The notes beneath the pieces are model-generated. The model saw only the letters and a list, made by a program, of their open reading frames with translations, ran no database searches and was not told where the DNA came from. The translations under genes were made by a program, and so were the position numbers. Of a stretch of 64,000 bases of DNA, positions 57,224 to 64,000 are shown piece by piece (position 1 is the stretch's first letter; the number at the start of each line of letters is the position of its first letter). The DNA comes from Flavobacterium pallidum (GTDB lineage Bacteria > Bacteroidota > Bacteroidia > Flavobacteriales > Flavobacteriaceae), in the NCBI RefSeq assembly GCF_003097535.1, contig NZ_CP029187.1, positions 1,116,001 to 1,180,000 of the forward strand, given 5' to 3'.

Positions 57224-58492
57224 ATGGCAGATATATCAACAGATTTCCTCGGCATAAAATCCCCAAATCCCTTCTGGCTCGCCAGCGCCCCGCCAACCGA
57301 TAAAAAAATAAATGTTGTACGTGCTTTTGAAGCGGGCTGGGGCGGCGTCGTCTGGAAAACCCTTGGCTCACAGGTGAAAAACGTTTCTTCAAGATATTCC
57401 TCAGTCAATTACGCCGGGAAAAGGATGATGGGTTTCAACAACATCGAGCTCATCAGCGACCGGCCGCTGGAAATCAATTTAAGGGAAATCACCGAAGTTG
57501 TCAAATTGTTCCCTGACCGCGCGATGATCGTGTCACTCATGGCCGACAACGACCGCCATTCCTGGCACGAACTCATCATGAAATGCGAAGATGCCGGAGC
57601 CATGGGCTTCGAACTCAATTTCGGCTGCCCGCACGGCATGACCGAGCGTGGAATGGGCGCAGCAGTAGGGCAGGACCCTGAAATCGCCAAAATGGTTGTC
57701 GAATGGGTTATGGAAAAAGCGACGATTCCTGTCATCACGAAATTAACTCCAAACGTACATTCGGTTGTGCCCACTGCACGTGCGGCCGTCGAAGGCGGTA
57801 CAAACGCCTTAAGCTTAATCAACACGATCCAAAGCGTCACCGGCGTAGATTTAGATACATTGGTGCCAAACCCATATGTCGCCGGGAAAAGCGTTTTCGG
57901 AGGCTATTGCGGCCCGGCAGTCAAACCGATTGCGCTGAAAATGCTGACTACCGTCGCACAGGATCCATTGGCGTCACAGGTTCCCATTTCCGGAATCGGA
58001 GGTGTCAGTACCTGGCGTGATGCGGTCGAATTCATGCTCCTGGGCGCGACTTCCGTACAGGTCTGCACCGCCGCTATGAACCACGGTTTCCGTATCGTAG
58101 AAGACATGTGCGAAGGCTTAAGCAACTGGATGGACGAAAAAGGATTCCAGAAAACCACCGATTTCATTGGCAAATCTGTAGAGAAAATCACCCATTGGGA
58201 AGACCTCGACATCAATTACCACCACATCGCCAAAATCGATCAGGACAAATGCATCCATTGCGGCTTATGTTACATTGCCTGCGAAGACACTTCTCACCAG
58301 TCTATAAATGTTGACAGAGGCAATCCATACAACCATTATACCGTAAAAGAGGAAGAATGTGTGGGCTGCAACCTCTGCAAATTGGTTTGTCCTGTCGACA
58401 ACTGCATCACGATGGAAGTGCATCGCGTCGCCCCGGAATACGTAAACTGGAAAGACTGGCAGCGTCTGGGCTTGCCTTTGAATGATCATTAA
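57224..58492 (+). CDS. preA: NAD-dependent dihydropyrimidine dehydrogenase subunit PreA
   Basis: This 422-residue FMN/Fe-S subunit reduces uracil and thymine to the 5,6-dihydro forms. The TIM-barrel FMN domain (1-~310) starts with LGIKSPNPFWLASAPPTDK and holds the catalytic Cys in NFGCPHGMTERGMGAAVGQDPE. The C-terminal ferredoxin part has CIHCGLCYIAC (~343) and CVGCNLCKLVCPVDNC (~378), two [4Fe-4S] sites. Length and order match the bacterial PreTA system, where the two parts of mammalian DPYD are separate proteins. Confidence 0.95.
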   Translation: MADISTDFLGIKSPNPFWLASAPPTDKKINVVRAFEAGWGGVVWKTLGSQVKNVSSRYSSVNYAGKRMMGFNNIELISDRPLEINLREITEVVKLFPDRAMIVSLMADNDRHSWHELIMKCEDAGAMGFELNFGCPHGMTERGMGAAVGQDPEIAKMVVEWVMEKATIPVITKLTPNVHSVVPTARAAVEGGTNALSLINTIQSVTGVDLDTLVPNPYVAGKSVFGGYCGPAVKPIALKMLTTVAQDPLASQVPISGIGGVSTWRDAVEFMLLGATSVQVCTAAMNHGFRIVEDMCEGLSNWMDEKGFQKTTDFIGKSVEKITHWEDLDINYHHIAKIDQDKCIHCGLCYIACEDTSHQSINVDRGNPYNHYTVKEEECVGCNLCKLVCPVDNCITMEVHRVAPEYVNWKDWQRLGLPLNDH

Positions 58493-58500
58493 TTTTTTAT

Positions 58501-58596
58501 GGGCGTTGCCTTCGGCCCGGGCTTTCGCACTCGCTTTTTTTGCTGCGTAAACTCCGCAAAAAAGAGCTCAGACAATGGCTCAATCCCTAACGCGGC
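58501..58596 (+). other. GC-rich conserved intergenic element, copy 2
   Basis: The block order GGGCGT, CCTTCGGCCCGGGCT, TTCGCACTCGC, a variable hairpin (TTTTTTTGCTGCG / CGCAAAAAAGAG) and CAATCCCTAACGCGGC matches the reverse complement of 19283-19368. It lies inside the pyrimidine operon between preA and the M20 hydrolase, and could terminate, attenuate or stabilise that transcript. Confidence 0.6.
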
Positions 58597-58620
58597 ATCT
58601 CCTAACATGAACGAATCAGC

Positions 58621-59862
58621 ATGAAAATAAACGCATCCCGCCTGCAACAACATTTCGAAGCCATGAGTCTCATTGGCAAAATCGGCGACACCGGAACCTG
58701 CCGTCCCGCACACACTGCATTGGAAAAACAGGGATTTGAACTTGCTTCCTCATGGATGCATGAAGCCGGAATGACAACACACATCGATAATTTCGGAAAC
58801 CTCATTGGAAGACTTGAAGGTAAAAATCCGGAACTGCCTGTTTTGATGATGGGCTCGCATCTCGACTCGCAGCCTTACGGCGGGCGTTTTGATGGCGTGG
58901 CCGGCGTGTTGTGCGCCATTGAAGCCGTCACGATTTTACACGAAAATGGCATTGTTCCCGAACGTCCTGTAGAAGTCATATCCTTCGCCGATGAAGAAGG
59001 CTGGCGCTTTAATAAAGGGCTTTTCGGGTCGCGTGGTATTTTAGGAAAACTCGAAGCAGGGGAATTGCAACGCACAGACAAAGACGGGATCAGCCGCGAA
59101 CAGGCATTAAAGGATTTCGGTTGCGATATTAACAAATTTAATGAATCGGAATACAAACCGGGAAGTATTTTCTGTTTCCTCGAGCTGCACATCGAACAAG
59201 GTCCGGTACTCGACCTGGCACACAAACCCATTGGTGTCGTATCCGGAATTTCCGGGCCATTATGGTGGACAGTGAAATTGAAAGGCATGGCCGGGCATAC
59301 CGGTTCAGTCCCAATGCCGATACGCCAGGATGCTTTGCTTGGCGCTGCTGAAATTATCGTCGCAGTAAATGACATTGCAACGCAGGTTCCCGGAGCACCG
59401 ACTGTCGGCACTGTAGGGACAATCCAGGTTTTCCCCGCATCACGGAATATCATTCCCGAGCAAGTGACTTTTACGGTAGATTTGCGCGACATCGACCTGG
59501 AACGCAGGAACCGTTACGAACAACAATTGCGTGACCGCATCGAATCCATTACAAAAAAACACAACCTGACTTACGAAATTTCGGAAGACACCAACAGCGA
59601 CCCGCGTTATTGCGCCGACTGGATCAAGGAAATAATCCACAAACACTGTGAAAACCTAGACCTCGACGCGCCCGAATTGATGAGTGGGCCGTTCCACGAT
59701 GCATTGGCAATGTCGTATGCCTGTGATTACGGCATGATTTTCGTACGCTGCAAAGACGGCATCAGCCATAATCCTCTGGAATATGCGTCGTATGGGGACC
59801 TCGCTTTAGGAACGGAAGTTTTACTGGGAACGGTGACCGAAATTTTAAATAAAGGCATTTAA
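58621..59862 (+). CDS. M20 family Zn-dependent carbamoylase (ureidopropionase / allantoate amidohydrolase type)
   Basis: This 413-residue binuclear metal amidohydrolase has ligands in MGSHLDSQPYGGRFDG (His and Asp), SFADEEGWRF (Glu-Glu) and LHIEQGPVLD, with the dimerisation-domain signature WTVKLKGMAGHTGSVPMPIRQDALLGA. This group includes beta-ureidopropionase, N-carbamoyl-L-amino-acid hydrolase and allantoate amidohydrolase. In this operon it is a second candidate for hydrolysis of N-carbamoyl-beta-alanine or N-carbamoyl-beta-aminoisobutyrate. The conserved element copy 2 lies just upstream. Confidence 0.9.
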   Translation: MKINASRLQQHFEAMSLIGKIGDTGTCRPAHTALEKQGFELASSWMHEAGMTTHIDNFGNLIGRLEGKNPELPVLMMGSHLDSQPYGGRFDGVAGVLCAIEAVTILHENGIVPERPVEVISFADEEGWRFNKGLFGSRGILGKLEAGELQRTDKDGISREQALKDFGCDINKFNESEYKPGSIFCFLELHIEQGPVLDLAHKPIGVVSGISGPLWWTVKLKGMAGHTGSVPMPIRQDALLGAAEIIVAVNDIATQVPGAPTVGTVGTIQVFPASRNIIPEQVTFTVDLRDIDLERRNRYEQQLRDRIESITKKHNLTYEISEDTNSDPRYCADWIKEIIHKHCENLDLDAPELMSGPFHDALAMSYACDYGMIFVRCKDGISHNPLEYASYGDLALGTEVLLGTVTEILNKGI

Positions 59863-59903
59863 TCGGAAGTTTTTCAGACCTTTGGTTACAAGACTTGCAT
59901 CAG

Positions 59904-61061
59904 ATGAAAAATATAAAATCCAAGCTTCCGTACGTAACCCATCATATTTTTTCCGAGATGTCAGCATTGGCAACACGATACAATGCGATTAATTTATCAC
60001 AGGGATTCCCGAATTTCGAACCTTCACAGGAATTGCTGGACTTGGTCGGCATTTGTTTAAATGACAAAAGTATGCCGTTGGTAAATCAATATGCTCCAAT
60101 CGCCGGACTGCCTTTTTTGAGGGAAAAAATTGCCGAGAAAGTGCACAGCAGTTATGGCATCGAAGTGGATTGGGATAAGGAAGTGACCATAACCGTTGGA
60201 GCCACCGAAGGAATTTCTGCCACGATTTCTGCCTTTGTATGGCCGGGTGAAGAAGTGATACTGATAGAACCATGCTATGATTCCTACAAGCCGGCGGTGG
60301 ATACGGTAGGGGGTAAAACCGTTATTTATACAATGAAATCTCCGGATTTTAAAATAGATTGGGATGAATTCGCAAAGTTAATTACGGCCAAAACCAGGAT
60401 GATCTGCATTAGTACCCCAAACAATCCAACGGGAACGATAATGCAGGAAGAGGATATGCTAAAGCTGTCGCAATTGGTCCATGGCACTGATATCATCATT
60501 ATGAGCGACGAGGTTTACGAGCATATGGTTTTTGATGGTAAAACTCATGAAAGTCCGTTAAAATATGACGCACTCAGGGAAAGGACGGTGTCTGTTTTCT
60601 CATTTGGGAAGACGTATCATATCACGGGATGGAAGGTCGGTTACTGTATCGCCGCTCCGGAATTAACAGTTGAAATCAGGAAAGTGCACCAGAATTCCGT
60701 ATTCAGCGTCAGCCATCCATTGCAAAAGGCGCTTGCGAAATATATGGATATTTCCGATGACCATTTGAAATTGCCTGAATTTTATCAAAAGAAAAGGGAT
60801 TTATTTTCTGAGGCCGTAAAGGGGTCACGATTTAAATTGTTGCCTTGTGCCGGTTCTTATTTCCAGTTGTTCGACTATTCGGACATATCTAATGAAAACG
60901 ACTATGATTTTTGTGTCAGGCTGATTCAGGAGCACGGCGTAGCGGCAATCCCGGTTTCAAGGCTTTACACCGATTTCAAAGATGACCATTTGATCAGGTT
61001 GTGCTTTGCAAAAACGGATGAAACCCTTTTAAAGGCGGCAGCATTGCTGAAAGAAGTTTGA
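59904..61061 (+). CDS. Class I/II PLP aminotransferase (methionine aminotransferase-like)
   Basis: This 385-residue fold-type I aminotransferase has INLSQGFPNFEP, VNQYAPIAGLPFLREKIAEKV, ICISTPNNPTGTIM, and the PLP lysine in SFGKTYHITGWKVGYC. These features resemble the YbdL / methionine-kynurenine aminotransferase group. The ATG at 59904 is preferred to a TTG at 59895. It starts 41 bp after the M20 hydrolase stop and ends at a terminator, so it closes the operon. A direct role in pyrimidine breakdown is not evident. Confidence 0.88.
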   Translation: MKNIKSKLPYVTHHIFSEMSALATRYNAINLSQGFPNFEPSQELLDLVGICLNDKSMPLVNQYAPIAGLPFLREKIAEKVHSSYGIEVDWDKEVTITVGATEGISATISAFVWPGEEVILIEPCYDSYKPAVDTVGGKTVIYTMKSPDFKIDWDEFAKLITAKTRMICISTPNNPTGTIMQEEDMLKLSQLVHGTDIIIMSDEVYEHMVFDGKTHESPLKYDALRERTVSVFSFGKTYHITGWKVGYCIAAPELTVEIRKVHQNSVFSVSHPLQKALAKYMDISDDHLKLPEFYQKKRDLFSEAVKGSRFKLLPCAGSYFQLFDYSDISNENDYDFCVRLIQEHGVAAIPVSRLYTDFKDDHLIRLCFAKTDETLLKAAALLKEV

Positions 61062-61148
61062 TTTCCCGATTTCCCAAAACCCTGAAAATTCTCGGCAGGC
61101 TGAGGACCGAATTTGGATTTTAGGGGAATTTTAAACCCAATAAAAACA

Positions 61149-61179
61149 AAAAATCCCGGAATTAATCGCCGGGATTTCA
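61149..61179. terminator. Bidirectional terminator between the pyrimidine and tail-collar operons
   Basis: The perfect 9-bp stem AAATCCCGG / CCGGGATTT with a 9-nt loop is flanked on the minus strand by a T-run. It lies 16 bp beyond the collar-gene stop and 87 bp beyond the aminotransferase stop. Confidence 0.88.
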
Positions 61180-61193
61180 TACTGCAATTTTTA

Positions 61194-61745
61194 TTATTCC
61201 GGCCGCGGTTCAGGCCCTTCTAGAGACATGCAATACATCATCGGCAAAACCGGCATGATATTGTCCATGGGTTCCTGTTTCGTAGTTTGCATGCCCATCT
61301 CTACTATTCCGATGATATTTCCCATTGTAGCATCGGCAGTTGTAGCATAGGTGTCCTCATTTTGCAGGCGAAGAAAATTACCAATGGGTGAGTCACTATC
61401 CTGATCATCGCTGCCAGAGACCTTTAAACGGATACTGACATTGGCCGTGTGCCGGTGTGCCGGCATGTTTTCCAGCTTTACCAGGGTCTTCTCTGTTCCA
61501 ATGTTTTCCCCTAACCTGATCTCACCGCCCTGATCCCGCTTGCCTATGCCGCAAACGAGCCGCCCCCTGAGGTCAGGTACCCTAAAAGTGGTTATGCCAT
61601 CACCTCCGTAAGTGGTTTTAATCAGCTTAAAAAGTGCATCATGTTGCCTGATTGACAACAGCTGACCGTTGCATTCGACATAGCCTCTTGGAGCAAAGTT
61701 ACCGGCTATGAGCATTATCTGTCCTAAATATTGATCGTCATTCAT
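61194..61745 (-). CDS. Phage tail collar domain protein (Mdp-like), third of a tandem trio
   Basis: This 183-residue protein starts YLGQIMLIAGNFAPRGYVECNGQLLSIRQHDALFKLI and continues TTYGGDGITTFRVPDLRGRL, the tail-collar signature. MPAHRHT supplies the usual His motif, and the C-terminus (NIMPVLPMMYCMSLEG) is the conserved end of microcystin-dependent-protein-like sequences. Such proteins resemble receptor-binding tips of phage tails but occur widely in bacteria without phages. No signal peptide. It is separated by 12 bp from the gene before it. Confidence 0.9.
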   Translation of the reverse strand: MNDDQYLGQIMLIAGNFAPRGYVECNGQLLSIRQHDALFKLIKTTYGGDGITTFRVPDLRGRLVCGIGKRDQGGEIRLGENIGTEKTLVKLENMPAHRHTANVSIRLKVSGSDDQDSDSPIGNFLRLQNEDTYATTADATMGNIIGIVEMGMQTTKQEPMDNIMPVLPMMYCMSLEGPEPRPE

Positions 61746-61757
61746 ATGTATGTATTT

Positions 61758-62318
61758 TTAGCTGTGCACCGGCCGTTTTCCGCGATGGCATATATAATAT
61801 GCCATTCCTATGGTGGGCTGCATGTTATTGATTTTTTTTCCTTCGCCGCTACTGGTGGATAAAATCTCTACGCTTTTCGATACGCCCATCAGTTTATCAG
61901 CACTCGCGGCATAGGTTTCGTTCCCAGGTGTAGTCCTCAGGAAAGCATCCATTGGTGACTCATAGTCAGCATTGTCCTTTTCCGTACCACCTATAAAAGC
62001 TTCACCGCTCCCGGGATGTGTATGCGTCGCAAGATTTGTTTCCCTGAGACTAAAGGCATCTTCACCGTCGGTTTTACCAAAAGGGATTTCGATTCCCGTT
62101 TCTCCCGGACCTGCCCCAATGGGAATAGTGTAATTCAGGTTAGGAATTCCGAAGGTAGTGGTTCCGTTACCGCCAAAAGCGGTTCCAATCACAGAAAATA
62201 GCGGCCCGTACCGCAATACGGAAACCTGGCTGCCATCGCATAAAATATAATTCTCGGGAATTATCGTGTCTGGTCCATAGGGGAACAGCACTACGGTACC
62301 TATAATTTCGTCTATCAT
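61758..62318 (-). CDS. Phage tail collar domain protein (Mdp-like), second of a tandem trio
   Basis: This 186-residue paralog has the start IGTVVLFPYGPDTIIPENYILCDGSQVSVLRYGPLFSVIG, then TAFGGNGTTTFGIPNL, LATHTHPGSGEAF and the end MQPTIGMAYYICHRGKRP. It is more diverged in the first strand than its neighbours and lacks the LRG after the PDL-type motif. The start is 2 bp after the stop of the first collar gene, which indicates translational coupling. The function is presumed structural or receptor-binding. Confidence 0.88.
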   Translation of the reverse strand: MIDEIIGTVVLFPYGPDTIIPENYILCDGSQVSVLRYGPLFSVIGTAFGGNGTTTFGIPNLNYTIPIGAGPGETGIEIPFGKTDGEDAFSLRETNLATHTHPGSGEAFIGGTEKDNADYESPMDAFLRTTPGNETYAASADKLMGVSKSVEILSTSSGEGKKINNMQPTIGMAYYICHRGKRPVHS

Positions 62319-62320
62319 AA

Positions 62321-62890
62321 TTAATTTGGTTTTATTGGAAAAATTCCGTCAATACAAATGCAATAATTCATTCCAATGCTTGGCTGAAGCAATAGGAACG
62401 GAAGGCCTGCACCGGCCGGATTTACGGAAACGTCTTCGGAAGTCAGTTCTGTTAAAGAAGACTTTCCTGTCATTACGGCCGCGTATGTTTCTTTGCCGGG
62501 CGTCGCCGCCGGATAGGCATTTACCGGGCTCGGCGTATCTCCGGGACCGGTAGAACAAGGTGCGCCAAACTGGAACACTTCCTGATTCAGATGAAAATGC
62601 CGCGGCACGTTATCGGGTTTCATGCTGTTGGTCGCCGAACCAGCCAATTTGCCCATCGTGTAAGTGTTTGAAAGCCCTTCGCCTTTACCCCGATGTATTG
62701 GGGCCACACCACGCAGGTCGGGAATCCTGAATTGGTTTCTTGGTGTGTTCCTGTCCCCATAGGCATTCCCGATATACTCAAAAAGCGGCGTATACTCGTC
62801 GATGTTCAGTAACCGTCCATCACACGGGAGCCATCCTTTCGGTACAAATTCAAAGGCAAATAATTTTATCTGCCCAATGTAAGATGTCAT
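62321..62890 (-). CDS. Phage tail collar domain protein (Mdp-like), first of a tandem trio
   Basis: This 189-residue protein has the standard start YIGQIKLFAFEFVPKGWLPCDGRLL, then NAYGDRNTPRNQFRIPDLRGVAPIHRGKG, YTMGKLAGSATNSM, VPRHFHLNQEVF and the C-terminal LLQPSIGMNYCICIDGIFP. It leads the three-gene operon. Upstream at 62920-62927 a minus-strand TATATTTA (7 of 8) may be its -7. Three adjacent collar paralogs of similar size suggest a hetero-oligomeric fibre tip. Confidence 0.92.
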   Translation of the reverse strand: MTSYIGQIKLFAFEFVPKGWLPCDGRLLNIDEYTPLFEYIGNAYGDRNTPRNQFRIPDLRGVAPIHRGKGEGLSNTYTMGKLAGSATNSMKPDNVPRHFHLNQEVFQFGAPCSTGPGDTPSPVNAYPAATPGKETYAAVMTGKSSLTELTSEDVSVNPAGAGLPFLLLQPSIGMNYCICIDGIFPIKPN

Positions 62891-63190
62891 AATTTATTGG
62901 TTTAAAGGTTAATATGAGATAAATATAGTAAAAACCTTATGCCTTTAGTTTGGATTTGTAGTTTTTTTACCACATAGTTTGGATTATTCATATTTTATAG
63001 AATTATGTGGTCTTCATTTTAAATTTATGTTTAAACAATCAGAAGTTATAAAATTCACATATTTTGTCGTTTTTTAATGTAATAAGTAAGATGATTCTGG
63101 TTTTTTCAAATCATTACTAATCTTAAGTAAGGATTAATTTTAGTCCGGCAATAATCGAAACGATGGTGCGTTATTTTCTAAATTAGCCTT
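62891..63190. other. AT-rich intergenic region, divergent promoters
   Basis: This 300-bp region between the divergent collar operon and thioredoxin-like gene contains no credible ORF, RNA gene or terminator. A weak -7 candidate for the collar operon lies at 62920-62927. Nothing else was recognised. Confidence 0.4.
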
Positions 63191-63625
63191 ATGAAATTAT
63201 TTGTCCTCCTTAGTTTATTGCTCGCGCTTCCACTACAATGGGAGCCAGATTTCGAAAATGCTAAAAAAAGCGCGAAGGAAAATCACCAGCTAATATTGCT
63301 TAATTTCTCCGGATCGGATTGGTGCGGCCCTTGTATGGTAACCAAAAAAGATTATTTCGAAAATGAGGCTTTTTTAGCTATGGCAAAAACCAGCCTGGTT
63401 TTAGTCAATGCTGATTTTCCAAGGAAGAAGAAGAATATACCATCTGCAGAAATCGTTAAACGCAATGAAGCTTTGGCTGAAAAATACAACAAACAAGGCA
63501 TGTTCCCTTTTACACTTTTACTCGATGCTGATGGGAAAGTACTTAAAACCTGGAGCGGTAAACCCGAAACGCCTCCTGAAGAATGGACAGCCGAAATAAA
63601 AGCCATCTGCGCCGCACATAAATAG
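63191..63625 (+). CDS. Thioredoxin-like protein (secreted)
   Basis: This 144-residue protein has a short hydrophobic N-terminus (MKLFVLLSLLLALPLQ) that can act as a signal or anchor. The thioredoxin-fold active site SGSDWCGPC places Cys45 and Cys48, followed by a charged insertion (ADFPRKKKNIPSAEIVKRN) and the cis-Pro region GMFPFTLLLDADGKVL. It may keep an envelope partner reduced. The apbE gene begins 7 bp after its stop, so they are probably cotranscribed. Confidence 0.9.
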   Translation: MKLFVLLSLLLALPLQWEPDFENAKKSAKENHQLILLNFSGSDWCGPCMVTKKDYFENEAFLAMAKTSLVLVNADFPRKKKNIPSAEIVKRNEALAEKYNKQGMFPFTLLLDADGKVLKTWSGKPETPPEEWTAEIKAICAAHK

Positions 63626-63632
63626 TTTCCAG

Positions 63633-64000
63633 ATGCAAAAATATTCAGAATCCTTAAAGCTGATGGGCAACAACTTTACGATTACCGTAGTCGCTGATGA
63701 AAAGGATTTTGCGTTGCAGAACATCGAAATTGCCATTGCGGAAATCAGGCGGATTGAGCAGCTTTTGACCACCTTCAGGCCCGACAGCCAAACCAGTCAC
63801 ATCAATGACAATGCGGGAATCGAGCCCGTTGTGGTTGATGCGGAAGTGTTCAACCTGATTCAGAGAAGCATCGCCATATCAAAGATCACGCAAGGTGCGT
63901 TCGATATCAGTTATGGCAGCATCGATAAAAGCCTGTGGAATTTTGACAGAAACATGACTGCTTTACCCACTGCCGAACAAGCCCGGAAAATGGTATACCT
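63633..64000 (+). CDS. apbE: FAD:protein FMN transferase ApbE, partial (cut by window end)
   Basis: The open frame from ATG 63633 runs off the window after about 122 codons. It reads MQKYSESLKLMGNNFTITVV ... IRRIEQLLTTFRPDSQTSHINDNAG ... VFNLIQRSIAISKITQGAFDISYG, matching the N-terminal third of ApbE (MGTxF-type start, S-x-I-x-x-I-N, and GAFDIT-like motif). ApbE attaches FMN to a Thr or Ser of flavoproteins such as NqrC and related periplasmic proteins. It is coupled to the thioredoxin-like gene. The catalytic C-terminal part lies outside the window. Confidence 0.9.
   Translation, partial: MQKYSESLKLMGNNFTITVVADEKDFALQNIEIAIAEIRRIEQLLTTFRPDSQTSHINDNAGIEPVVVDAEVFNLIQRSIAISKITQGAFDISYGSIDKSLWNFDRNMTALPTAEQARKMVY

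Noticed and set aside
61194..62890. Prophage or contractile injection system
   Set aside because: Only collar-domain proteins are present. No capsid, terminase, sheath, tube, baseplate, integrase or lysis gene was seen nearby.

Overview
The window looks like a chromosomal segment of a Flavobacteriaceae bacterium (Flavobacterium or a close relative). Supporting signs are a type IX secretion (T9SS) C-terminal sorting domain, a PID-CTERM-like tail, promoters of the Bacteroidetes form TTG-N17-23-TAnnTTTG, almost no Shine-Dalgarno sequences, a Flavobacterium-type short-chain L-threonine dehydrogenase, and a TPR/LuxR membrane regulator. I see no rRNA or tRNA genes, IS elements, CRISPR array or prophage core genes.

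Left part (1-14.1 kb). A 21-bp tandem repeat array (3-191) precedes a giant secreted beta-helix protein made of six ~400-residue repeats and ending in a T9SS sorting domain. Its stop overlaps the start of a small PID-CTERM-like protein. A convergent TPR/HTH regulator follows, then two small paralogous proteins sharing a promoter motif, an NTF2-like secreted protein, and a pair made of an HMA-fold-like membrane protein and a truncated-globin-like lipoprotein.

Housekeeping block (14.1-24.3 kb). This holds L-threonine 3-dehydrogenase, a lipoprotein coupled to mfd, an M13 metallopeptidase, a small unknown protein, lipoprotein MsrB, an AraC regulator and an AhpD-like carboxymuconolactone decarboxylase family protein.

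Accessory block (24.4-47.4 kb). It contains a MACPF (perforin-like) protein without a signal peptide, a GT4 glycosyltransferase, a 1459-residue protein with four glycosyltransferase modules, and a three-gene operon for a collagen-like protein, a 1124-residue unknown protein and a 3636-residue LysM-containing protein. None of these has an obvious Sec signal. A reasonable hypothesis is a cytoplasmically made, possibly glycosylated, fibre or adhesin complex. This is the best candidate for an undescribed system. Three tandem phage-tail-collar (Mdp-like) proteins at 61.2-62.9 kb may be related parts.

Catabolic block (49.0-61.1 kb). A nine-gene colinear cluster encodes the reductive pyrimidine pathway: NCS1 uptake, PreT/PreA, dihydropyrimidinase, two alternative ureidopropionase candidates, a class III aminotransferase and CoA-acylating (methyl)malonate-semialdehyde dehydrogenase. 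A class I/II aminotransferase ends it. Uracil or thymine would go to acetyl-CoA or propionyl-CoA.

Right edge. A thioredoxin-like protein is followed by apbE, cut by the window end. Several intergenic spacers carry unusual repeated-phrase inverted repeats, and two share a conserved GC-rich element (19283-19368 and 58501-58596).
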